From the NCBI RefSeq assembly GCF_004116265.1, contig NZ_QOUX01000019.1, forward strand, positions 1 to 58,987: 58,987 nt of DNA, given 5' to 3'. The notes beneath the pieces were generated by a model that was not told the DNA's origin, did no database searches, and saw only the letters and a program-made list of their open reading frames with translations. The translations under genes were made by a program, and so were the position numbers. Numbering within the stretch: the stretch's first letter is position 1; every line of letters starts with the position of its first letter. The DNA is from Anaerobacillus alkaliphilus. Its GTDB lineage: Bacteria > Bacillota > Bacilli > Bacillales > Anaerobacillaceae. Positions 10,538 to 17,353 of this stretch are shown one piece after another.

Positions 10538-11050
10538 ATGGCTGAGATACTTCTCGTTGATGGCTACAACATTATTGGGGATTGGCCAGAACTAAAAGAG
10601 TTAAAGAAAGATGATTTAGAGGGTGCCCGCGATCAATTAATAGAGAAAATGGCAGAGTATCAAGCTTTTAGCGGGATGAAAGTTTATATCATTTTTGATG
10701 CCCATATGGTTCCTGGCATAGGAAAGAAATATAAAAACTATCGATTAGAGATCATCTATACAAGAGAGAATGAAACCGCAGATGAACGGATTGAGAAGTT
10801 AGTAAAAAAGCTAAAACGTATTGATACACAGGTGTATGTTGCTACATCCGATTTTGTTGAACAGTCAGTTACATTTGGGTATGGTGCATTACGTAAGTCA
10901 GCGAGAGAACTCCGAGTAGAAATGGGTATTGTAAAAAAAGGGATCGACAAAGAAGTAAGAAAGTCGAAAAAACGCGAAAACACAACGAAAATTCCGATTT
11001 CTGACGAAATGGCAGAAATTTTTGAAAAATGGCGTCGAGGGGACATGTAA
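10538..11050 (+). CDS. rae1: NYN-domain ribosome-dependent mRNA endonuclease Rae1 (YacP)
   Basis: Rae1 enters the ribosomal A site and cuts some mRNAs during translation. The 170-aa protein is a single NYN/PIN-like domain starting ILLVDGYNIIGDWPEL, with acidic residues of the catalytic pocket and a basic C-terminus. It begins one base after the rlmB stop and ends the RNA-processing run before sigH. The functional name is by homology to B. subtilis YacP. Confidence 0.92.
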   Translation: MAEILLVDGYNIIGDWPELKELKKDDLEGARDQLIEKMAEYQAFSGMKVYIIFDAHMVPGIGKKYKNYRLEIIYTRENETADERIEKLVKKLKRIDTQVYVATSDFVEQSVTFGYGALRKSARELRVEMGIVKKGIDKEVRKSKKRENTTKIPISDEMAEIFEKWRRGDM

Positions 11051-11054
11051 GCGG

Positions 11055-11084
11055 TTGACGAGCCTTAAAACTATACTATATAAT
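11055..11084 (+). promoter_or_regulatory. candidate sigma-A promoter for sigH
   Basis: TTGACG (11055-11060), an 18-base spacer and TATAAT (11079-11084). It starts just after the rae1 stop, leaving a leader of about 160 bases before sigH. In B. subtilis sigH is a sigma-A gene repressed by AbrB; no AbrB site can be assigned by eye. Confidence 0.55.
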
Positions 11085-11251
11085 ATTTCTATATTTAGGT
11101 AATTGGTTTTGTTTAAAAAGGTTACAAGTATCGTACTACTAATAAATCTTTTATTTTTCGGTGGTAGTATTAGGGAATTTACATAACCCACTTTCGCTTA
11201 ATAACTCCCTTTTTAAACGTATACAATTCATCGAAGGTCGGAGGGATGATG

Positions 11252-11902
11252 GTGAGCATAGAACTCAAGGAAATCACAAATGCTGACTTTGAACAAATGG
11301 AAGATGAGTACTTAGTAGACTATGTTCGCGAGGGAGATAGTGGTGCTTTAGAATACCTAATTAACAAGTATAAGAACTTCGTTAGGGCTAAAGCGAGATC
11401 GTACTTCTTAATTGGTGCTGACCATGAAGACATAGTGCAAGAAGGAATGATTGGGCTTTATAAGGCAATTCGCGATTTTAAAGGGGACAAGCTGTCTTCG
11501 TTTAAAGCATTTGCCGAGCTTTGTATTACAAGGCAAATCATTACTGCAATAAAGACAGCAACGAGACAAAAGCATATTCCTTTAAATTCCTATGTATCTT
11601 TGGATCGACCGATTTATGATGAAGAGAGTGATCGCACACTCCTTGACGTCATTTCCGGAACACGTGTAACTGACCCAGAAGAACTCCTTATTAATCAAGA
11701 AGAGTTCGATGATATTGAACTTAAAATGGGTGAGATATTAAGTGACCTCGAAAGAAAAGTATTAATGTTATATTTGGATGGTAGATCGTATCAGGAAATT
11801 TCTGTTGATTTAAAAAGACATGTTAAATCTATTGATAACGCTTTGCAAAGAGTAAAGCGAAAGCTAGAGCGTTATGTAGAGTTAAAAGGAATAAGCATTT
11901 AA
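11252..11902 (+). CDS. sigH: RNA polymerase sigma-H factor (Spo0H)
   Basis: Sigma-H directs transition-phase and early sporulation genes. The 216-aa protein aligns with B. subtilis SigH through region 2 (RAKARSYFLIGADHEDIVQEG) and region 4 (LDGRSYQEISVDLKRHVKSI). GGAGGG at 11240-11245 fits the GTG at 11252 best (6-base gap); ATG 11246 and ATG 11249 are closer in-frame alternatives. It sits between rae1 and rpmG-secE-nusG as in other bacilli. Confidence 0.96.
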   Translation: MSIELKEITNADFEQMEDEYLVDYVREGDSGALEYLINKYKNFVRAKARSYFLIGADHEDIVQEGMIGLYKAIRDFKGDKLSSFKAFAELCITRQIITAIKTATRQKHIPLNSYVSLDRPIYDEESDRTLLDVISGTRVTDPEELLINQEEFDDIELKMGEILSDLERKVLMLYLDGRSYQEISVDLKRHVKSIDNALQRVKRKLERYVELKGISI

Positions 11903-11903
11903 A

Positions 11904-11927
11904 AAAACAGGGCGAGCCCTGTTTTTT
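11904..11927 (+). terminator. rho-independent terminator after sigH
   Basis: Stem AAACAGGGC/GCCCTGTTT with a tiny loop and a run of T. Confidence 0.85.
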
Positions 11928-11930
11928 AAA

Positions 11931-12195
11931 TTAAGAATTAAGAATTAAGAATTAAGAATTGAGAATTAAGAATTGAGAATTAAGAATTAAGAATTAAGAA
12001 TTAAGAATTAAGAATTAAGAATTAAGAATTGAGAATTGAGAATTGAGAATTAAGAATTAAGAATTAAGAATTATGAATTATGAATTATGAATTATGAATT
12101 ATGAATTATGAATTAAGAATTATGAATTATTATAGTGATGCTTCGAAGCACTACAAAAACATTCTTCATTTTACATTCTACATTCTACATTACCA
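11931..12195. repeat. long 7-bp tandem array plus hairpin, copy C
   Basis: About 28 head-to-tail 7-bp units fill 11931-12129; they are GAATTAA with blocks of GAATTGA and GAATTAT. A centre with the palindrome GCTTCGAAGC follows near 12139-12150. Then a second set of 7-bp units of another type runs to 12191 (ACATTCT, TCATTTT, ACATTCT, ACATTCT, ACATT). It contains both unit types seen at the other copies. No reading frame or RNA gene is seen. Confidence 0.8.
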
Positions 12196-12243
12196 AGAGG
12201 GTTTTAAGTAGGGTAATATTGGTTACACTGATATAAGACGTTA

Positions 12244-12272
12244 TTGACACTGTTTAGGCCCTATGATATGGT
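12244..12272 (+). promoter_or_regulatory. sigma-A promoter for rpmG
   Basis: TTGACA (12244-12249), 17-base spacer, TATGGT (12267-12272), about 50 bases before the rpmG start. Confidence 0.7.
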
Positions 12273-12318
12273 TTATTAGTATGTGAATATTCTCATTTGT
12301 AAGATAGGGGTAGTATAG

Positions 12319-12468
12319 ATGCGTAAGAAAATAGTTCTTGCATGCGATATTTGTAAGTCTCGTAACTATACAACAGAAAAGAACAACGCTACGACTGCAG
12401 AAAGAACAGAAATGAAGAAATTCTGCAAGGTTTGTAACGAGCATACCCTTCATCTTGAAACAAAGTAA
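12319..12468 (+). CDS. rpmG: 50S ribosomal protein L33, zinc-binding type
   Basis: A 49-aa protein beginning [17 protein letters not shown]. Cys9, Cys12, Cys36 and Cys39 form the zinc ribbon of the C+ type of L33. AGGGG lies 8 bases before ATG 12319. It precedes secE and nusG as in most Firmicutes. Bacilli carry more than one L33 gene, so the paralog number cannot be assigned from here. Confidence 0.93.
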   Translation: MRKKIVLACDICKSRNYTTEKNNATTAERTEMKKFCKVCNEHTLHLETK

Positions 12469-12620
12469 TCTTGTATTCAGTGCATATTTGTACAAGCATA
12501 TGTATAAAGGGTTAGAAAAATTAACTTGTATCGCAAGCATAATTTTTTCCCCTGACTTGCTTTTATTAAGTATATACAGATTTAATTTAAGTTAGTGTTT
12601 AAAGGGTGGAGGTGGCTTGA

Positions 12621-12815
12621 ATGGCTGAAACAGTTAAAAAAACAGGTCAATTTTTTCGTGATGTAGTAAAGGAACTTAAAAGAGTATCTTGGCCTACTCG
12701 TAAAGAATTAACTCGATATACTGCAGTAGTAGTTGCTACGGTAATTTTTATAGCAATTTTCTTTGCGGTTGTTGACTTAGGTATTTCTAGTTTAGTTCGC
12801 TTTATTTTAGGATAA
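12621..12815 (+). CDS. secE: preprotein translocase subunit SecE
   Basis: Small essential subunit of the SecYEG channel. The 64-aa protein has the conserved amphipathic start (FFRDVVKELKRVSWPTRKEL) and one membrane span at about 36-60, the short Gram-positive form. The SD GGGTGGAGGTGG is strong. It is followed by nusG, the usual arrangement. Confidence 0.95.
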   Translation: MAETVKKTGQFFRDVVKELKRVSWPTRKELTRYTAVVVATVIFIAIFFAVVDLGISSLVRFILG

Positions 12816-12904
12816 TTGGTCTATCCTTTTATAATAAGAGTTCGTTCAAAAAGGAGTGTATGCCTGCTTTTTTGAACATCCTCTTTAAGTAGGATTGGTC
12901 CATA

Positions 12905-12936
12905 GAGGAGGGAAGGACGAAAAGGTCCTGTTCATT
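12905..12936 (+). promoter_or_regulatory. nusG ribosome-binding site with a hairpin in its spacer
   Basis: A strong SD GAGGAGGG (12905-12912) lies 24 bases before ATG 12937, too far for normal use. Between them AGGAC (12914-12918) can pair with GTCCT (12925-12929) over a 6-base loop. Folding removes 16 bases and leaves an 8-base gap, which is ideal. Confidence 0.5.
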
Positions 12937-13470
12937 ATGGAGAAGAATTGGTATGTTGTTCATACTTACTCAGGTTATGAGAACAAAGTAAAAGCAAATT
13001 TAGAAAAGCGTGTTGAGTCAATGGACATGGCAGACAAGATCTTCCGAGTGCTTGTTCCTGTTGAAGAAGAGACAGAAACAAAAAACGGAAAAACAAAGTC
13101 TGTAACTCGTAAAGTCTTTCCAGGCTACGTATTAGTAGAGATGGTCATGACTGATGACTCATGGTATGTAGTTCGAAACACTCCTGGTGTAACTGGGTTT
13201 GTTGGTTCAGCGGGTGCGGGTTCAAAACCAACAGCGCTGTTACCAGAAGAAGTAGAAGCTATCTTACGTCAAATGGGTGTTGAAGAACCACGTGAAGAGA
13301 TTGACTTTGAACTTAAGGAATCAGTAAAGGTTAAAGAAGGTCCTTTCGCGAACTTTGTTGGCTCGATTGAGGAAATTTCAATTGAGAAAAGAAAAATCAA
13401 GGTTCATGTTAATATGTTTGGTCGTGAGACGCCAGTTGAATTAGATTTTACTCAAGTAGAAAAAATCTAA
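12937..13470 (+). CDS. nusG: transcription termination/antitermination factor NusG
   Basis: NusG binds the RNA polymerase clamp and modulates pausing and termination. The 177-aa protein has the NGN domain (MEKNWYVVHTYSGYENKVKA) and a C-terminal KOW domain (VKEGPFANFVGSIEEI). ATG 12937 matches the homologous N-terminus; an in-frame TTG at 12895 would add 14 residues and consume the SD. The start site appears to use a distant SD brought near by a small hairpin. Confidence 0.95.
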   Translation: MEKNWYVVHTYSGYENKVKANLEKRVESMDMADKIFRVLVPVEEETETKNGKTKSVTRKVFPGYVLVEMVMTDDSWYVVRNTPGVTGFVGSAGAGSKPTALLPEEVEAILRQMGVEEPREEIDFELKESVKVKEGPFANFVGSIEEISIEKRKIKVHVNMFGRETPVELDFTQVEKI

Positions 13471-13480
13471 AATTTATAAC

Positions 13481-13509
13481 TTGCTTTCTTACTTTTAAAA
13501 TGATAATAT
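13481..13509 (+). promoter_or_regulatory. sigma-A promoter for rplK-rplA
   Basis: TTGCTT (13481-13486), 17-base spacer, TAATAT (13504-13509), about 115 bases upstream of rplK. Confidence 0.55.
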
Positions 13510-13566
13510 CTTATATGTTCTTAAACGCGAGTTAATAGAACAACTTTCGAATAGAAAGTAAATTGA

Positions 13567-13599
13567 GTGGGAGGATCAATTCTAGGATCCGGTTACCAC
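13567..13599 (+). promoter_or_regulatory. candidate L1-binding leader hairpin before rplK
   Basis: GTGG (13567-13570) pairs with CCAC (13596-13599); inside, GGATC pairs with GATCC. An asymmetric internal loop has GA on the 5' side and GGTTA on the 3' side. The same layout occurs before rplA at 14126-14151. L1 autoregulation of the L11-L1 operon is known in E. coli; its use here is an inference. Confidence 0.5.
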
Positions 13600-13625
13600 A
13601 TCACGGACTTAAGGAGGTGTGTCGC

Positions 13626-14051
13626 GTGGCTAAAAAGGTTATAAAAATGGTAAAGTTACAAATTCCTGCTGGGAAAGCTAATCCAGCACCGCCAGTTGGA
13701 CCTGCACTAGGTCAAGCGGGAGTTAACATTATGGGATTCTGTAAAGAATTTAACGCTCGTACTGCTGATCAAGCTGGTTTAATTATCCCGGTTGAAATTA
13801 CGGTATTTGAAGACCGTTCATTTACATTTATTACGAAAACTCCACCTGCTGCAGTATTACTTAAAGTAGCTGCTGGTATCCAAAGCGGATCTGGTGAGCC
13901 AAATCGTAAAAAAGTAGCAACTGTTAAGCGTGATAAAGTTCGCGAAATCGCAGAACAAAAGATGCCAGACCTAAACGCTGCTAACGTTGAGTCAGCAATG
14001 CGTATGGTTGAAGGTACTGCACGTAGTATGGGAATTGTTATTGAAGACTAA
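13626..14051 (+). CDS. rplK: 50S ribosomal protein L11
   Basis: L11 forms the base of the stalk and the GTPase-associated centre, binding 23S rRNA. The 141-aa protein starts [19 protein letters not shown] and has the family length. The start is GTG 13626, placed behind a perfect AAGGAGGTG; an in-frame Met-like codon at 13563 lies inside the structured leader and was not used. rplA follows after 119 bases. Confidence 0.96.
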   Translation: MAKKVIKMVKLQIPAGKANPAPPVGPALGQAGVNIMGFCKEFNARTADQAGLIIPVEITVFEDRSFTFITKTPPAAVLLKVAAGIQSGSGEPNRKKVATVKRDKVREIAEQKMPDLNAANVESAMRMVEGTARSMGIVIED

Positions 14052-14125
14052 TCCCTTGTTACTAAATGAAGGGACTTAGGAGGGTTGCGATTAGGCTCAG
14101 TTTTTTGAGCGCGCAACCTTTATTA

Positions 14126-14151
14126 GTGGGAGGTACTACCGCTAAAACCAC
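14126..14151 (+). promoter_or_regulatory. candidate L1-binding leader hairpin before rplA
   Basis: GTGG (14126-14129) pairs with CCAC (14148-14151), GGT with ACC inside, internal loop GA opposite GCTAAAA. It lies about 20 bases before the rplA start and matches the rplK leader element in layout. Confidence 0.5.
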
Positions 14152-14170
14152 AATCAAGGAGGAAATAAAA

Positions 14171-14866
14171 TTGGCTAAAAAAGGTAAAAAGTATCAAGAG
14201 GCTGCAAAGCTTGTTGATCGCACAAAATCTTACCCTGTTGAAGAAGCAATTGAATTAGTGAAAAAAACTTCAGTAGCATCGTTTGATGAGACAGTTGAAG
14301 TTGCATTTAGATTGGGTGTAGACCCTAAGAAAGCTGACCAACAAATTCGTGGTGCAGTTGTTCTTCCACACGGAACTGGTAAAGTTCAACGTGTGTTAGT
14401 ATTCGCTAAAGGCGAAAAAGCAAAAGAAGCAGAAGCAGCTGGAGCTGACTATGTTGGTGATGAGGACTACATCAACAAAATCGCTCAAGGTTGGTTTGAC
14501 TTTGATGTAGTAGTAGCGACTCCTGACATGATGGGTCAAGTTGGTAAACTTGGACGTGTATTAGGACCTAAAGGTTTAATGCCGAACCCTAAAACAGGAA
14601 CTGTTACTTTCGAAGTTGAAAGAGCTGTTAATGAAATCAAAGCTGGTAAAATCGAGTACCGTGTTGATAAAGCTGGAAACATCCACGCACCAATCGGAAA
14701 AGTTTCTTTCGATACAAACAAGTTAGTTGAAAACTTATCAACTGTAGTTGAAACTTTAGTTAAAGTTAAACCTGCAGCTGCTAAGGGAACTTACATGAAA
14801 AATATCGCAGTAGCTTCAACAATGGGACCTGGAATTAAAGTTAACGTTTCATCTGCTACTAAATAG
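14171..14866 (+). CDS. rplA: 50S ribosomal protein L1
   Basis: L1 builds the L1 stalk of the large subunit and helps release E-site tRNA; in several bacteria it also represses its own mRNA. The 231-aa protein contains the conserved [17 protein letters not shown] segment near 125-141. The start is TTG 14171 behind AAGGAGG; the longer open frame from 14066 crosses the leader hairpin. Confidence 0.96.
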   Translation: MAKKGKKYQEAAKLVDRTKSYPVEEAIELVKKTSVASFDETVEVAFRLGVDPKKADQQIRGAVVLPHGTGKVQRVLVFAKGEKAKEAEAAGADYVGDEDYINKIAQGWFDFDVVVATPDMMGQVGKLGRVLGPKGLMPNPKTGTVTFEVERAVNEIKAGKIEYRVDKAGNIHAPIGKVSFDTNKLVENLSTVVETLVKVKPAAAKGTYMKNIAVASTMGPGIKVNVSSATK

Positions 14867-14872
14867 TTCCAG

Positions 14873-14901
14873 TTGACTCAGGCTTTAATACAAGATATAC
14901 T
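14873..14901 (+). promoter_or_regulatory. sigma-A promoter for rplJ-rplL
   Basis: TTGACT (14873-14878), 17-base spacer, TATACT (14896-14901), directly after the rplA stop and before the L10 leader. Confidence 0.7.
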
Positions 14902-14907
14902 AGCCAT

Positions 14908-15035
14908 TGTGAATTGAATAATTCATACCGTAGACAGTAGGTGCGTCTAACGCTTAATTTCCTACCGAGGTTTGTTAAATGTTGATCTAATCAATATAAC
15001 AAAAGCCTCCGTGTGTCTGCATGGAGGCTTTTCCT
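14908..15035 (+). ncRNA. L10 leader (autoregulatory mRNA leader of rplJ-rplL)
   Basis: The region contains the conserved Firmicute L10-leader elements GTAGACAGTAGGTGC and TTTCCTACCGAGG (AGTAGG/CCTAC pairing) and ends in a strong terminator-like hairpin at 15001-15032 (AAAAGCCTCC with GGAGGCTTTT). In this class, L10 bound to the leader promotes termination. The assignment is from remembered sequence features of the family. Confidence 0.8.
15001..15034 (+). terminator. attenuator hairpin of the L10 leader
   Basis: AAAAGCCTCC pairs with GGAGGCTTTT, 12-base loop, followed by a short T-rich tail. Confidence 0.8.
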
Positions 15036-15145
15036 ATAAGGATCACCTCAAAAAAACGGTATGGTTTTACTACTATCGAACAGATAGTGAATAGAAGACC
15101 TTGGGCATGCCTTAAGATTTTCTAATAATCATAGGAGGTGTAAAT

Positions 15146-15661
15146 ATGAGCGTACGTGAACAAAAACAACAATTCGGACAAAAACAAGTATTAGTTTCTG
15201 AGATCGCAACGAAGCTTCGTGACAGCAAAGCAACAGTAGTTGTTGACTACCGTGGTTTAAATGTTGCTCAGGTAACTGAATTACGTAAGCAACTTCGTGA
15301 AGCGAATGTTGAGTTTAAAGTATATAAAAACTCTATGACACGTCGTGCAACTGCAGAAGTTGAGTTAACTGACCTTGACTCAGTTTTAGTAGGACCGACG
15401 GCTATTGCTTTCAGTAACGAAGACGTAATTGCTCCTGCTAAAATCCTTAATGACTTCGCGAAAAAGAACGATGCATTAGAAATTAAAGCAGGTATTATCG
15501 AAGGTCGATTTGCTTCATTAGAAGAAGTTAAAGCACTTGCTGAACTTCCTTCAAGAGAAGGTTTACTTTCTATGTTGCTTAGCGTTCTTCAAGCTCCAAT
15601 GCGTAACTTTGCATTGGTTACAAAAGCTGTTGCTGAACAAAAAGAAGACCAAGGTGCTTAA
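15146..15661 (+). CDS. rplJ: 50S ribosomal protein L10
   Basis: L10 anchors L7/L12 dimers to the ribosomal stalk. The 171-aa protein has the rRNA-binding N-terminal domain ([21 protein letters not shown]) and the C-terminal helix that binds L12 dimers. ATG 15146 has AGGAGGTG upstream. It lies behind the L10 leader and before rplL, 47 bases away. Confidence 0.96.
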   Translation: MSVREQKQQFGQKQVLVSEIATKLRDSKATVVVDYRGLNVAQVTELRKQLREANVEFKVYKNSMTRRATAEVELTDLDSVLVGPTAIAFSNEDVIAPAKILNDFAKKNDALEIKAGIIEGRFASLEEVKALAELPSREGLLSMLLSVLQAPMRNFALVTKAVAEQKEDQGA

Positions 15662-15708
15662 TAGCCCGATAAAATTAAATTTAACTTATAACTAGGAGGA
15701 AATATAAA

Positions 15709-16071
15709 ATGAGTAAAGAGCAAATCTTAGAAGCAATCAAAGAAATGACTGTTTTAGAATTAAATGACCTTGTAAAAGCAATCGAAGAAGAGTTTGGCGT
15801 AACTGCAGCTGCTCCTGTAGCTATGGTTGGTGGCGGTGCTGCTGCTGCTGAAGCTGAGCAAACTGAGTTTGATGTAATCCTTACATCTGCTGGTGCTTCT
15901 AAAATCAACGTTATCAAAGTTGTTCGTGAGTTAACTGGATTAGGATTAAAAGAAGCTAAAGCATTAGTTGATGGTGCTCCAGCTCCACTTAAAGAAGGCG
16001 TATCTAAAGAAGACGCTGACGCTATGAAAGCTAAGCTTGAAGAAGCTGGCGCTGCTGTAGACGTTAAGTAA
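15709..16071 (+). CDS. rplL: 50S ribosomal protein L7/L12
   Basis: The 120-aa acidic stalk protein, present in several copies per ribosome, recruits translation GTPases. The N-terminal dimerisation domain ([22 protein letters not shown]), the Ala/Gly-rich hinge (about 38-52) and the C-terminal domain ([20 protein letters not shown]) are clear. Codon use is that of a highly expressed gene. A terminator follows. Confidence 0.97.
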   Translation: MSKEQILEAIKEMTVLELNDLVKAIEEEFGVTAAAPVAMVGGGAAAAEAEQTEFDVILTSAGASKINVIKVVRELTGLGLKEAKALVDGAPAPLKEGVSKEDADAMKAKLEEAGAAVDVK

Positions 16072-16080
16072 TTTAATGAA

Positions 16081-16107
16081 AAAACTCGCATTTATGCGAG
16101 TTTTTTT
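16081..16107 (+). terminator. rho-independent terminator after rplL
   Basis: AAAACTCGCA pairs with TGCGAGTTTT over a 4-base loop, with seven T. Confidence 0.9.
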
Positions 16108-16199
16108 AATTTATATAAAAAGTAAGATGCTAAAAGTATAGATCAGCAAGAGAATAAACATAATGAATCTTGGTGAATAAAGTAAAGGTGTGATAAAAC

Positions 16200-16808
16200 G
16201 TGTCGAATCACTATTATTCAGAAAAACCGACGGTTGAAAGTTCTCGTAAAAAATGGGACTCTGAGTTACGGGGAATTAAAATGGTGTTTACATCTGATGC
16301 GGGAGTATTTTCAAAGAAAGAAGTAGATTTTGGTACTCGCTTGTTACTAGAAGTATATCAGTACCCATCGATAGAGGGAGACATTTTAGATGTGGGTTGT
16401 GGTTATGGTCCAATTGGATTAACTTTGGCTAAGGAAGGACAAGATAGAAATCTAGTAATGGTTGATATGAACGAAAGAGCATTAGAATTATCCGAACTTA
16501 ATGCGAAGCTTAACGATATCACGAACGTTTCCATTAAAAAAAGCAATCTACTAAATGCGCTTGAAGGAAAAAGCTTTGCTTCGATCCTATCTAATCCTCC
16601 TATTAGAGCTGGAAAAAAGGTTATTCATCAATTATTTGAAGAGGCTTATGATCATTTAGAAAATATGGGGGAGTTGTGGATTGTTATTCAAAAGAAGCAA
16701 GGTGCTCCTTCTGCTATTGAAAAATTAGAAGAGTTATTTGGAGAAGTTCAAATACAAAAAAAGTCAAAAGGTTATTATATTATTCGCGCAAAAAAACAAT
16801 TGACTTAA
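16200..16808 (+). CDS. class I SAM-dependent methyltransferase, RsmC-like (YbxB type)
   Basis: A 202-aa methyltransferase of the MTS/RsmC family. Motif I DILDVGCGYGPIGL is at about residues 62-75, and the catalytic NPPIRAGK motif (NPP(Y/F/I) of N-methyltransferases of RNA) is near 129-136. The family modifies guanines of 16S rRNA in E. coli; the substrate here is not proven. The start is GTG 16200 behind AAAGGTG. It lies between rplL and rpoB, the position of ybxB. Confidence 0.9.
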   Translation: MSNHYYSEKPTVESSRKKWDSELRGIKMVFTSDAGVFSKKEVDFGTRLLLEVYQYPSIEGDILDVGCGYGPIGLTLAKEGQDRNLVMVDMNERALELSELNAKLNDITNVSIKKSNLLNALEGKSFASILSNPPIRAGKKVIHQLFEEAYDHLENMGELWIVIQKKQGAPSAIEKLEELFGEVQIQKKSKGYYIIRAKKQLT

Positions 16809-17353
16809 AAATTCATTTGTGTTAGTGTTATTTAATGCGTATGAATATCGTTTTAAACTCATTTTTTCTCAAAAGTCAATCATATTTTTACTGTTTAAAT
16901 ATCCATTTTTTGGGCAGACTAATATAATCAATCCTACCATTAATATGCTATTTTAGGTAATTGCCTTGGACACATAGGTACATAGTTTGACTACAACTTA
17001 GAGAAAGAAATGTGTTTGAAACAAATTGGTCTTTTTTAATTTGTTTAGCCTAGAACCATGGGTTGGTACTTGTGCTTACTTTCGAAAAAGGCCTTTATGA
17101 ATGTGGTTTTTTTAAGTGAAAAACCCTTTTTCTTTTTCTTTATAAGATATTTATTTTTTATGTTATCAGCAAAACTTAGGTTTGTATATAACAGTTTTGA
17201 TCTCCTAGTTTGAAAAAGCTACCTGAACTACTGCTAAGTGCAACCGAGTTTTCTAATATATGCTTAGTTAACAGCTAGGCCAAAAGATTAGTCAAAATAA
17301 AGTTTTGGCTAAAAAGATCGAAACTAAAACGCTAGATTTAAGGGGTGAATCAG
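16809..17353 (+). other. 545-base rpoB upstream region with no gene
   Basis: No coding frame or RNA gene is seen. It holds a GC-poor terminator-like hairpin at 17105-17137, a TATAAT at 16921-16926 without a convincing -35 box, and an inverted repeat GCCAAAA (17279-17285)/TTTTGGC (17302-17308) near the rpoB start. It probably contains the rpoB promoter and a long leader, but I cannot fix the start point. Confidence 0.5.
17105..17137 (+). terminator. weak terminator-like hairpin after the methyltransferase gene
   Basis: GGTTTTT (17105-17111) pairs with AAAAACC (17119-17125), followed by CTTTTTCTTTTT. The stem is AU-rich, so strength is doubtful. Confidence 0.4.

Noticed and set aside
11931-12129. 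CRISPR-like or coding repeat
   Set aside because: Simple 7-bp tandem units without spacers, start codons with SD, or protein-like composition.
13563-13625. N-terminal extension of L11
   Set aside because: The extra codons cross the leader hairpin and SD; L11 of normal length starts at GTG 13626.
14066-14170. N-terminal extension of L1
   Set aside because: It would translate the leader hairpin; TTG 14171 has a proper SD and gives the family length.
15681-16091. Minus-strand frame of 136 codons opposite rplL
   Set aside because: It is a mirror of the Ala/Glu-rich codon use of rplL and has no SD.
16921-16926. TATAAT as the rpoB promoter
   Set aside because: No acceptable -35 box is found 16-18 bases upstream, and it is over 400 bases from rpoB.
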